NCBI RefSeq assembly: GCF_003633755.1 | Contig: NZ_RBIL01000001.1 | Coordinates: 3,829,426 to 3,893,425, forward strand | From: Solirubrobacter pauli | Lineage (GTDB): Bacteria; Actinomycetota; Thermoleophilia; Solirubrobacterales; Solirubrobacteraceae | Direction: 5' to 3' | Length of the DNA: 64,000 nt | Part shown: in pieces, positions 38,879 to 46,071 of the stretch | Layout: every line of letters starts with the position of its first letter | How positions within the stretch are numbered: the first letter of the stretch is position 1 | Notes under the pieces: generated by a model | Database searches by the model: none | Told to the model about the DNA's origin: nothing | What the model saw: only the letters and a program-made list of their open reading frames with translations | Made by a program: the position numbers and the translations under genes

Positions 38879-39994
38879 GTGATGCAGCCGCGATCAGGGG
38901 AAGAGCTCAATGAGCTCGAAGCGCGGCAAGAGCCCCGGTTGGTGAAGGCCCTTGAGATGGTCGCACCCGGCACGGCGGTGCGCGAAGGGATCGACAACAT
39001 CGTCCACGCGCGTACCGGCGGACTGCTCGTCATCGGTGATCCGGACGAGCTGGCGTTCTTGTTCTCAGGCGGTATCCGGCTGGATATCGACTACACCCCT
39101 GCGCTCGTCTACCAGCTCGCGAAGATGGACGGCGCGATCGCGCTGAACGCCAACGCGACGAAGATCGCCTGGTGCAACGTGCAGCTGATGCCCGACCCGA
39201 CGATCCTCACGTCGGAGACCGGCACGCGCCACCGCACCGCCGAGCGCATCTCGAAGCAGACGGACGCGCTCGTGATCGCCGTCTCCCAGCGGCGTGACGT
39301 CGTCTCGCTCTACGTCGACGGCGCGAAGTACATCCTCGAGGAGATCCCCGCGGTGCTCGCCAAGGCCAACCAGGCGCTGGCGACGCTGGACAAGTACCGC
39401 ACCCGCCTGGATCAGGTCTCCACCCGCCTCACCGCGCTCGAGTTCGAGGGCGGCGTCACGCTCCACGACGTGCTGACCGTGCTGCAGCGCGCGGAGCTCG
39501 TCACGCGCATGGCGGTCGAGATCGAGCGCTACATCGTGGAGCTCGGCACCGAAGGCCGCCTCATCGAGATGCAGCTCGAGGAGACGATGGTCGGCGTCGC
39601 CGGCGACAAGGCCGCGCTGCTGCACGACTACCTGGCCGACCCGGTGGAGGACGCCTTCGCGATGGCCCTCGACGGCATCTCGCGCCTGCCCCACCAAGAC
39701 TTGCTCGACTTCGGTCGGCTCGCCGAGCTGCTCGGCTACGACCGCAAGGTCAACACGTTGGACTATCCCGTCTCGCCCCGCGGGTACCGCATCCTCGGCC
39801 GCATACCGAGGCTGCCGAAGCTCGTGGTGCAGAACATCGTTCGCGAGTTCCGAGGGCTTGACGAGATCCTGGCCGCCACCGACCCCGAGCTGGAGTCGGT
39901 GGAGGGCGTCGGTGAAATCCGGGCGAAGGACATCCGCGAGGGTCTTCGCCGTCTTCAGGAGATCAACCTCGTGGACCGGTACTTGCAAACCTGA
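38879..39994 (+). CDS. disA: Diadenylate cyclase / DNA integrity scanning protein DisA
   Basis: A 371-aa octamer-forming enzyme that makes c-di-AMP from two ATP and stops when bound to branched DNA. The DAC domain has DGAIALNANATKIAWCNVQL (DGA) and GTRHRTAERISKQTDALVIA (RHR) active-site motifs. A helical linker and a C-terminal RuvA-like helix-hairpin-helix domain (ESVEGVGEIRAKDIREGLRR) follow. GTG 38879 or ATG 38882 starts; the first fits a leaderless mRNA. It lies between radA and carD as in other Actinobacteria. Its TGA is the only stop separating it in frame from carD. Confidence 0.96.
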   Translation: MMQPRSGEELNELEARQEPRLVKALEMVAPGTAVREGIDNIVHARTGGLLVIGDPDELAFLFSGGIRLDIDYTPALVYQLAKMDGAIALNANATKIAWCNVQLMPDPTILTSETGTRHRTAERISKQTDALVIAVSQRRDVVSLYVDGAKYILEEIPAVLAKANQALATLDKYRTRLDQVSTRLTALEFEGGVTLHDVLTVLQRAELVTRMAVEIERYIVELGTEGRLIEMQLEETMVGVAGDKAALLHDYLADPVEDAFAMALDGISRLPHQDLLDFGRLAELLGYDRKVNTLDYPVSPRGYRILGRIPRLPKLVVQNIVREFRGLDEILAATDPELESVEGVGEIRAKDIREGLRRLQEINLVDRYLQT

Positions 39995-40030
39995 ACTCAG
40001 CAAGCGGTCCGGCAGCCGGACCACAGCGTT

Positions 40031-40038
40031 GAAGGAGG
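40031..40038 (+). promoter_or_regulatory. Perfect Shine-Dalgarno that fixes the carD start at ATT
   Basis: GAAGGAGG lies at 40031-40038, 7 nt before ATT 40046. No ATG, GTG, TTG or CTG occurs in frame between the disA stop and the GTG at 40127, which is inside the conserved fold. The ribosome site therefore points to ATT as initiator. Confidence 0.7.
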
Positions 40039-40045
40039 AACTCTC

Positions 40046-40627
40046 ATTTCCGATACGGCTATTGAGCTCGAAGATCTCGACATCGAGCGCGAAATCGTCA
40101 ACATCGAGTTCGAGATCGGCGACAACGTGGTCTACCCGCATCATGGGGCCGGCCAGGTAGTCAAGAAGGAGGAGAAGAACATCCTCGGCGAGGTGCGCGA
40201 GTACCTCACGATCAAGATCCTCCACAACGACATGACCGTCATGGTCCCGTGTGCGAACGCCGGCAAGGCCGGTCTGCGCCGCGTGATCGACGAGGAGACC
40301 GTCAAGGCGGTCCTCGGCGTTCTCGCCGCTGACGTGTCCGAGATGCCGAAGAACTGGAACCGGCGTTTCAAGCACAACCGCGACAAGATCAAGACGGGCG
40401 ACATCTACGAGCTGGCCGAGGTCGTTCGCAACCTCGCCGTCCGTGAGCAGGACAAGGGCCTTTCCACCGGCGAGAAGCAGATGTACACGCGCGCCAAGAA
40501 GATCCTGGCCTCGGAGATGATGTACGCGCTGGAGAAGACCGAGGAAGAGGCCGAGGCCTACCTCGACGAGATCCTCCTGCGCACGGCTGACGAGCTCGCC
40601 GCCGCGGCTGCGGTTTCGGCTGAGTAG
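40046..40627 (+). CDS. carD: CarD-family transcription regulator with non-canonical ATT start
   Basis: About 193 aa. CarD binds the RNA polymerase beta subunit and stabilises the open complex at rRNA and many other promoters; it is essential in mycobacteria. The RID/Tudor-like domain is FEIGDNVVYPHHGAGQVVKK ... LTIKILHNDMTVMVPCANAG. The C-terminal DNA-binding helices contain WNRRFKHNRDKIKTGDIYEL and GLSTGEKQMYTRAKKILASE. The family always has FxxGDxVVYPHHG near its N-terminus, so GTG 40127 would delete the first strand. A perfect ribosome site precedes ATT 40046, giving (M)SDTAIELEDLD, an acidic leader. Same reading frame as disA. Confidence 0.9.
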   Translation: MSDTAIELEDLDIEREIVNIEFEIGDNVVYPHHGAGQVVKKEEKNILGEVREYLTIKILHNDMTVMVPCANAGKAGLRRVIDEETVKAVLGVLAADVSEMPKNWNRRFKHNRDKIKTGDIYELAEVVRNLAVREQDKGLSTGEKQMYTRAKKILASEMMYALEKTEEEAEAYLDEILLRTADELAAAAAVSAE

Positions 40628-40643
40628 TCACACCCTCGCGCTC

Positions 40644-41276
40644 TTGGTGGCCGCGGGCTCAGGCTCGCGGCTCGGAGCCGCGGTACCCAAGGCGTTCGTG
40701 CCGGTCGCCGGACGCCCGATGATCGAGTGGTCGGTGGACGCGTTGCGTGCCGCCGGCATCGAGGAGATCGTGGTCGCGCTGCCCGAGGGCGGCGTCGCGC
40801 CCGCCGGCTGCCTCGGCGTCCGCGGCGGGGCGACCCGCTCGGAGTCCGTGCGCGCCGCGCTGGACGCTGCGGCCTCGTCCGGAGACGTCGTGGTGCACGA
40901 CGCCGCCCGGCCCTTGGTGGAGCCGTCGCTGTTCACCCGCGTGGTCGAGGCTCTGGCGGAAGCCGACTGCGCGATCGCCGCGGCCCGCGTGACGGACACG
41001 ATCAAGGAGGCCGACGGCGACGTCGTCGTCCGCACGCATGACCGCTCACGGCTGTGGGCGATCCAGACGCCGCAGGCCTTCCGGCGCGCGGCGCTCGAGG
41101 CGGCCCTGAACGTCGACGCGTCCGTGCTCGCGCAGGCCACGGACGACGCGTCCCTGGTCGAGCAGGCGGGCGGCACCGTGCGGGTCGTCGAAGCCTCGCC
41201 CGGCAACTTCAAGGTGACCACGCCGCACGACCTCCAGGTGGCCGAGCTGCTCCTCATGGAACGCGTGCGATCCTGA
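40644..41276 (+). CDS. ispD: 2-C-methyl-D-erythritol 4-phosphate cytidylyltransferase
   Basis: IspD (210 aa from TTG 40644) makes CDP-methylerythritol in the MEP isoprenoid pathway. Signatures are VAAGSGSRLGAAVPKAFVPV, VVVHDAARPLVEPSLF, TDTIKEAD, WAIQTPQAFR and TTPHDLQVAELLL. The start is uncertain. TTG 40644 begins inside the first beta strand, since LALLVAAGSG is expected. The in-frame CTG at 40620, overlapping the end of carD, would restore it. No ATG or GTG is available earlier, and no ribosome site is visible, so translation is probably coupled to carD. Confidence 0.9.
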   Translation: MVAAGSGSRLGAAVPKAFVPVAGRPMIEWSVDALRAAGIEEIVVALPEGGVAPAGCLGVRGGATRSESVRAALDAAASSGDVVVHDAARPLVEPSLFTRVVEALAEADCAIAAARVTDTIKEADGDVVVRTHDRSRLWAIQTPQAFRRAALEAALNVDASVLAQATDDASLVEQAGGTVRVVEASPGNFKVTTPHDLQVAELLLMERVRS

Positions 41277-41285
41277 TTCGCACGA

Positions 41286-42116
41286 ATGCTGACCGACTAC
41301 CACGTGCACCTGCGGCCGGACGGGAACGCCCACACGGCCTCTGACTACTTCACCCCCGCCAATGCCGAGCGCTACCGCGAGGTCGCGACCGAGCGCGGCG
41401 TAGCCGAGCTCGGGGTAGCGGAGCACGTACACCGCTTCACCGCCGCGCTCGACGTGTGGCAGCACCCGTTCTGGCGGCAGAGCGCGCTGGACGACCTCGA
41501 CGCGTACGTGGGCTTCGTGCGGGAGGAGACCGACCTCAAGCTCGGCATCGAGGCCGACTACCTCAAGGGCCGCGAGGACCGGATGGCGAACCTGCTCGAC
41601 CAGCACGAGTGGGACTACGTCGTCGGCTCGGTGCACTTCCTCGGCGACTTCGCCGTCGACTTCGACGACGAGACGGACATCTGGCGCCAGGAGATGTCCG
41701 CCGAGCGCGTGTGGACCAAGTACTTCGAGGCGCTTGCGGAGTCGGCGCGCTCCGGCCTCTACGACATCATCTCCCACCCGGACCTGGTGAAGATTTGGGG
41801 CAAGGGCCGCCCGGTGCCGGAGAAGGACCTGCGGTTCTTCTACGAGCCGGCGGTCGAGGCGATGCTCGAGGGCAACGTCGCCATGGAGCTGTCCACGGCC
41901 GGGCTGCGCAAGCCGGTCGGCGAGATGTACCCGGCGCCCGCGTACCTGGAGATGGCGGTCGACGCCGGCGTGCCGATCGCGCTGTCCTCGGACGCGCACG
42001 TCACCGACCACCTGGCGTTCGGCTACGACAAGGCGGTCGAGCTGCTCGAGCGCCACGGCGTGAAGGAGATCGCGGTGTTCGAGAAGCGGCAGCGGCGGAT
42101 GGAGCCACTGGGCTGA
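41286..42116 (+). CDS. PHP-family histidinol-phosphatase-like phosphoesterase
   Basis: A 276-aa metal-dependent phosphoesterase of the PHP fold, closest in pattern to HisJ/HisK histidinol phosphatases. Metal ligands visible: DYHVHL, GVAEHVHRF, GIEADYL, VGSVHFL, IISHPDLVKI and LSSDAHVTDHLA. The assignment to histidine synthesis is uncertain, because the gene sits between ispD and ispF and no his genes are near. Its stop shares one base with the ispF start. Confidence 0.82.
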   Translation: MLTDYHVHLRPDGNAHTASDYFTPANAERYREVATERGVAELGVAEHVHRFTAALDVWQHPFWRQSALDDLDAYVGFVREETDLKLGIEADYLKGREDRMANLLDQHEWDYVVGSVHFLGDFAVDFDDETDIWRQEMSAERVWTKYFEALAESARSGLYDIISHPDLVKIWGKGRPVPEKDLRFFYEPAVEAMLEGNVAMELSTAGLRKPVGEMYPAPAYLEMAVDAGVPIALSSDAHVTDHLAFGYDKAVELLERHGVKEIAVFEKRQRRMEPLG

Positions 42117-42580
42117 TGCGGACCGGGCTCGGGATCGACTCGCATCGCTTCGCGGAAGGCCGGCGGCTGGTGCTCGGCGGGGTCGAGATCCCGCACGGCC
42201 GCGGGCTCGACGGTCACTCGGACGCGGACGTGCTCGCCCACGCGATCACGGATGCGATCCTGGGCGCGGCGGCGATGGGCGACATCGGACAGCACTTCCC
42301 GGACACCGACTCGGCGTTCAAGGACGCGGACTCGATCGTGCTGCTGCGCGAGGCGGTGGCGCGTGTCACCGCCGAGGGCTGGCGGGTCGAGTTCGTCGAC
42401 GCGACCGTGATGATGGAGCGGCCCAAGCTCGCTCCGCACCGGGCGGCGATCATGGCGACGCTGAGCGAGGCGGTCGGCGCGGACGTGCACGTGAAGGCGA
42501 CGACGGGCGAGCGGATGGGCTTCGTCGGACGCGAGGAGGGCGTCGCCGCGCTGGCCGTGGCGACGCTGGACCGTGGCTGA
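42116..42580 (+). CDS. ispF: 2-C-methyl-D-erythritol 2,4-cyclodiphosphate synthase
   Basis: A 154-aa trimer enzyme, two steps after IspD in the MEP pathway. It has the zinc Asp/His of GLGIDSHRF, the His in DGHSDADVLAHAITDAILGA, FPDTDSAFKDADS, and the C-terminal VHVKATTGERMGFVGREEGV. ATG 42116 overlaps the previous stop (TGATG), and the end overlaps the next gene by 8 nt. Confidence 0.97.
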   Translation: MRTGLGIDSHRFAEGRRLVLGGVEIPHGRGLDGHSDADVLAHAITDAILGAAAMGDIGQHFPDTDSAFKDADSIVLLREAVARVTAEGWRVEFVDATVMMERPKLAPHRAAIMATLSEAVGADVHVKATTGERMGFVGREEGVAALAVATLDRG

Positions 42581-43046
42581 GCTCTACGTCGCCCTGCTGC
42601 ACGTGCCCGGCGAGTTCGTCTACGCCGGCACGCGCGCCGACTCCGTGGCCGAGGCGGTCACCGCCTTCGGCGACGAGGTGATCGGCATCGAGTGGCTGCA
42701 GACGTTCGACTCGCTGCCGGCGCGCGGGCAGGAGAACGACGCGATCCAGACCGTGCTGCAGGAACTGCTCGACCACGAGGTCGCGTTCGTGGCGGGCTAC
42801 CCCGAGGAGGAGTCCGGCGACCCCACCGAGGGCATGCGCGCCCACCTGGAGCACTGGGTCGACGAGGCGGCCGAGCGCTTCGGCGAGTTCTCGGTCGGCG
42901 CGTACGGGTTCGTGATGGAGCTCGTGCTGGACGACGAGATCGAGCTCGGGTGGGCGTACGGCGGCGCGATGGAGCCCGGTGCGGCCGCGCTGTTCGGGCG
43001 GGCGGCTGAGCAGGCCCGGGATGGAGTGGACCGCGGCGACGGTTGA
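42573..43046 (+). CDS. Hypothetical protein
   Basis: A 157-aa acidic soluble protein that I do not recognise. It has a beta-alpha start (ELYVALLHVPGEFVYAGTRA), helices in the middle (AIQTVLQELLDHEVAFVAGY, HLEHWVDEAAERFGEFS) and a C-terminal strand (VMELVLDDEIELGWAYGG). The GTG start overlaps ispF by 8 nt and the end overlaps the SWIM protein by 26 nt, placing it at the head of the SWIM-MoxR-VWA operon; it may or may not belong to that system. Confidence 0.65.
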   Translation: MAELYVALLHVPGEFVYAGTRADSVAEAVTAFGDEVIGIEWLQTFDSLPARGQENDAIQTVLQELLDHEVAFVAGYPEEESGDPTEGMRAHLEHWVDEAAERFGEFSVGAYGFVMELVLDDEIELGWAYGGAMEPGAAALFGRAAEQARDGVDRGDG

Positions 43047-44295
43047 GGGCTTGGCGCCCGACGCGGCTTCGGTCGCGGCGGCGCGCAAGCTCGCCCGGCC
43101 CGCGCCCTGGACCGAGACGGGGTTCGACGCGCGGGCCGTGTGGGGCCTGTGCCGCGGGAGCGGCGCGCGGCCGTACGAGGTGGCGGTCGACCTGGCCGGG
43201 CCGGCGTTCAAGTGCTCCTGCCCGAGCCGGAAGCTCCCGTGCAAGCACGCGTTGGCGCTGTTGCTCCTGCGGGCCGGCGGCGAGGTGGCTGCGGGCGCGG
43301 CGCCCGAGCGGGTGGAGGAGTGGCTCTCGGCGCGTGCCAACCGGCCCGTGCCGCGCGAGCCGGGGGAGCCCGTGCGCGATCCGGAGGCCGCGGCCCGGCG
43401 CGCGACCGAGCGCGAGGCGCGCGTGGCCGGTGGCGTCGAGGACCTGCGCCTGTGGCTGCGTGACGCGGTGCGCGGCGGGCTCGGCGCGCCCCGGCTGCAC
43501 GCGTGGGACGAGTGGGACAGCTTCGCCGCGCGGATGGTCGACGCCCAGGCGCCGGGGGCCGCCTCGCGCCTGCGGTCGCTGGGCGGCGTCGCGGCCGCGC
43601 GGCCGGACGACTGGCCCGAGCGGCTCCTGTCGGGCATGGGGCTGCTGCACCTGCTGTGCGAGGCCTACGAGCGCGCGCCCGACGGGCCGCTGCGCGACGA
43701 GGTCCGGACGCTGCTCGGCTGGAATGCCGGCCGCGAGGACGTGCTCGCCGGCCCGCGCGTGGAGGACCGCTGGGCGGTGCTCGCGCGGGTGGTCGTCGAG
43801 CAGGAGCGCCTGCGCGTCCAGCGCACCTGGCTTTGGGGCCTCGACGAAGAGCGCCCGGCCCTGCTGCTGGACTTCGCGCCGCCGGGCGCCCCGCTGACCG
43901 TCCGGCCCCCGGCCGGCACGAGCTTCCGCGCCGGCCTCGCGTTCTACCCGGGCGCGACACCGCTCCGCGCGTTGCTGGAAGAGCCGGGCGCGCTCGACGA
44001 CGCGCCCGGCCGCTTCGGCCACGGCGGCGTGCAGGCCGCTCTCGCCGCCACCGCGGCCGCCGTCGCCGCCAACCCGTGGCTGGACGAGTGGCCGGTCGCG
44101 CTGGCGAGCGCGGTGCCGGACCTCGACACGGTCTCCGCCGACGACGGCTCGCTGCCCCTCCGCGGCTCGCTGCGCGCGCGGTGGCGCCTGCTGGCGTTGG
44201 GCGGTGGCCGCCCGCTGTCCGTGTTCGGCATGTGGAACGGCGAGGCGCTCGCCCCGCTGGCCGCGGGCGACGGCGAGCGGATGGTGGCGCTGTGA
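43021..44295 (+). CDS. SWIM zinc-finger protein
   Basis: A 424-aa protein. The SWIM motif CxCx(n)CxH is seen as CSCPSRKLPCKHALALLLLR at about residues 61-80. SWIM fingers bind DNA or proteins. The rest is helical with a beta-rich C-terminal half and no other named domain. ATG 43021 overlaps the upstream gene, and the stop overlaps the GTG of the next gene. In Actinobacteria SWIM proteins of this size commonly accompany MoxR and VWA genes. Confidence 0.85.
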   Translation: MEWTAATVEGLAPDAASVAAARKLARPAPWTETGFDARAVWGLCRGSGARPYEVAVDLAGPAFKCSCPSRKLPCKHALALLLLRAGGEVAAGAAPERVEEWLSARANRPVPREPGEPVRDPEAAARRATEREARVAGGVEDLRLWLRDAVRGGLGAPRLHAWDEWDSFAARMVDAQAPGAASRLRSLGGVAAARPDDWPERLLSGMGLLHLLCEAYERAPDGPLRDEVRTLLGWNAGREDVLAGPRVEDRWAVLARVVVEQERLRVQRTWLWGLDEERPALLLDFAPPGAPLTVRPPAGTSFRAGLAFYPGATPLRALLEEPGALDDAPGRFGHGGVQAALAATAAAVAANPWLDEWPVALASAVPDLDTVSADDGSLPLRGSLRARWRLLALGGGRPLSVFGMWNGEALAPLAAGDGERMVAL

Positions 44296-44627
44296 GGGTC
44301 GTGATCGAGGCCGTCGACGGCGACCGCGTGCGGTTCGCGTGCGTCGCGGGCCGGGCCGACGCGCGCTGGATCGGCGCGCCGCCGACGCCGGGCGAGCACG
44401 ACGTGCGGCTCGAGGTCAGCGGCAGCGTGTCGGCGGCGGGTGCGGGCGAGCAGCTCGAGCCGGGGCGGCTCGTCGCGCGGGTCGAGGCGATCGACGACGA
44501 CGGCGTCGTCCGGCTGCGGCTCGGCGACGGGCTGGTCGTGCTCGACGAGGCCGGTCCGGCGACTGTCGTCGGCGCGTCCGTCGAGGTCTCGAAAGCGCTG
44601 TTCGAGCTGGTCCCGGTGGCGCGATGA
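44292..44627 (+). CDS. Small beta-rich protein of the SWIM-MoxR operon
   Basis: A 111-aa protein (MRVVIEAVDGDRVRFACVAG ... HDVRLEVSGSVSAAGAGEQL ... VRLRLGDGLVVLDEAGP) predicted to be mostly beta strands, perhaps an OB-like or small barrel fold. GTG 44292 overlaps the SWIM stop. No family is recognised. Tight packing suggests a subunit of the same complex. Confidence 0.65.
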   Translation: MRVVIEAVDGDRVRFACVAGRADARWIGAPPTPGEHDVRLEVSGSVSAAGAGEQLEPGRLVARVEAIDDDGVVRLRLGDGLVVLDEAGPATVVGASVEVSKALFELVPVAR

Positions 44628-44707
44628 CCGCGCGTGGCGAGCACGTGCGGGCCCGGGCCGGTCTCGTGCGGGCGCGTGGCGAGCATGTGCGGGCGGTGCG
44701 CGCGTGA
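44624..44707 (+). CDS. Possible 27-aa peptide or duplicated spacer
   Basis: An ATG overlapping the preceding stop opens an 84-bp frame coding a very basic peptide with an internal duplication (RGEHVRA occurs twice). Its TGA overlaps the GTG of the next gene. DNA shows a repeated GCGTGGCGAGCA(C/T)GTGCGGGC unit. It may be a real coupling peptide, or just duplicated spacer that keeps translation continuous. I cannot decide. Confidence 0.3.
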   Translation: MTARGEHVRARAGLVRARGEHVRAVRA

Positions 44708-46071
44708 GCTGGGACGAGCTCGTGGCGGCCGCGTTGATCGGCACGGACCGGCGGCCCGTCGAGGCGGACGCGCCGCCCGGCTCGCCGGAGGCGCTCGAGG
44801 CGACGCTCGGCGGGCGGGGCGCGGAGGACCGGCTGCTCGTCGCGTCGGCGGCGTGGACGGTCGCGCGGCGCGCCGGGGCGCAGGCCGGGGCGTCGCGGAC
44901 CGTCGAGCCGGTCGCGGCCGACGCGCGGCCGTTGTGCTCGGCCGCGGCGGCATCCCGCCTCGAGCTCCTGCTCGAGGTGCGCGAGCTCGTCGACGAGTGG
45001 CTCGGGCTCGCCGACCGCGCGGGTGTGCGGCCGCCGCCGGAGCTCGCGCCCGCCCTGCTCGACTACGCGGAAGCGCGGCCCGAGCGCCAGGCCGCGGTGC
45101 TCGGCGCGCTCGGGGCGCTCGCGGCGTGGCTCGCCGCGCGCGAGCCACGCTGGGCGTACGCGCTGCCCGTCGACGACGACGTCTGGAAGACCGGCACGCC
45201 CGACCAGCGCCAGGCCCTGCTGCGCCGTCGCCGTCAGGAGGACCCCGAGGCGGCGCGGGCGCTGATCGCCTCGACCTGGGCCGAAGAGACCTGGGAGGAC
45301 CGCGAGGCGTTCCTGGGCGAGCTCGAGCTCGGCCTGAGCGAGGCCGACGAGCCGCTGCTCGAAACCGCGCTCCAGGACCGCCGCAAGCCGGTCCGCGACG
45401 TGGCCGCCGAGCTGCTCGCGCGCCTGCCGCGCTCGGCGTTCGCGGCCCGCGCGGCGGCCGCCGCGCGCCCGCTGCTGCGCGTGGAGGACGGCGAGCTCGT
45501 CGCGACGCTGCCCGAGGCCGAGGGCCGCGGTCGCCGCTCCGAGCGGCTCACCGAGCTGATCGCGGCAGCGCCGCTCGACGTGTGGACGAGTGGGACGAAC
45601 GCGGAGACGGCCGGCGGGGACGGGGCGGCGGACGGCGCACTCGCCGGGCTGGGCCTTGCGCCCGCGCAGCTGGTCGCGCTGCCCGTGCGCGACGACCTCG
45701 CCGCGGCGGTCCACGCCGGCTGGGTCGAGGCCGCGATCAACCAGCGCCACGAGGCGTGGGGCCGGGCGCTCGGGCTGCTCGAGCTGCTGCCGCACGCGGA
45801 GGCCGAGGCGCGGGCCGCGGCCGCTGACGATCCCGTCCGTGCGGCCGAGCGGCTGCGGTGGACGTGGGGACCCACGCTCTCCAACGCCGTCGTCGCGTCG
45901 GTCAAGCGCCGGCGCGAGCAGGGAGGGCGGGACATCGACGTCGCGTTCGTGGGGTACCGGATCGACCCGGCGACCGAGGTCGATCATCTGCGTGAGCTCG
46001 GCGGGCGGGACATCGGGCGGCTCTGCGACGTCGCCGCGATCCGGGCTGCCATGCTCTCGGAGTTCGTATGA
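44704..46071 (+). CDS. DUF5691-like helical repeat protein
   Basis: A 455-aa all-helical, HEAT-like protein. The N-terminus SWDELVAAALIGTDRRPV and middle WKTGTPDQRQALLRRRRQED ... RKPVRDVAAELLARLPRSAF match what I remember of the DUF5691 family found in MoxR-VWA loci; the name is from memory of the family's genomic context, not a search. GTG 44704 overlaps the tiny upstream frame and the stop overlaps the MoxR ATG. Probably a scaffold subunit. Confidence 0.72.
   Translation: MSWDELVAAALIGTDRRPVEADAPPGSPEALEATLGGRGAEDRLLVASAAWTVARRAGAQAGASRTVEPVAADARPLCSAAAASRLELLLEVRELVDEWLGLADRAGVRPPPELAPALLDYAEARPERQAAVLGALGALAAWLAAREPRWAYALPVDDDVWKTGTPDQRQALLRRRRQEDPEAARALIASTWAEETWEDREAFLGELELGLSEADEPLLETALQDRRKPVRDVAAELLARLPRSAFAARAAAAARPLLRVEDGELVATLPEAEGRGRRSERLTELIAAAPLDVWTSGTNAETAGGDGAADGALAGLGLAPAQLVALPVRDDLAAAVHAGWVEAAINQRHEAWGRALGLLELLPHAEAEARAAAADDPVRAAERLRWTWGPTLSNAVVASVKRRREQGGRDIDVAFVGYRIDPATEVDHLRELGGRDIGRLCDVAAIRAAMLSEFV

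Noticed and set aside
40127-40627. carD starting at GTG 40127
   Set aside because: It would remove the first strand (FEIGDN) that all CarD proteins have, and no ribosome site precedes it, whereas a perfect one precedes ATT 40046.
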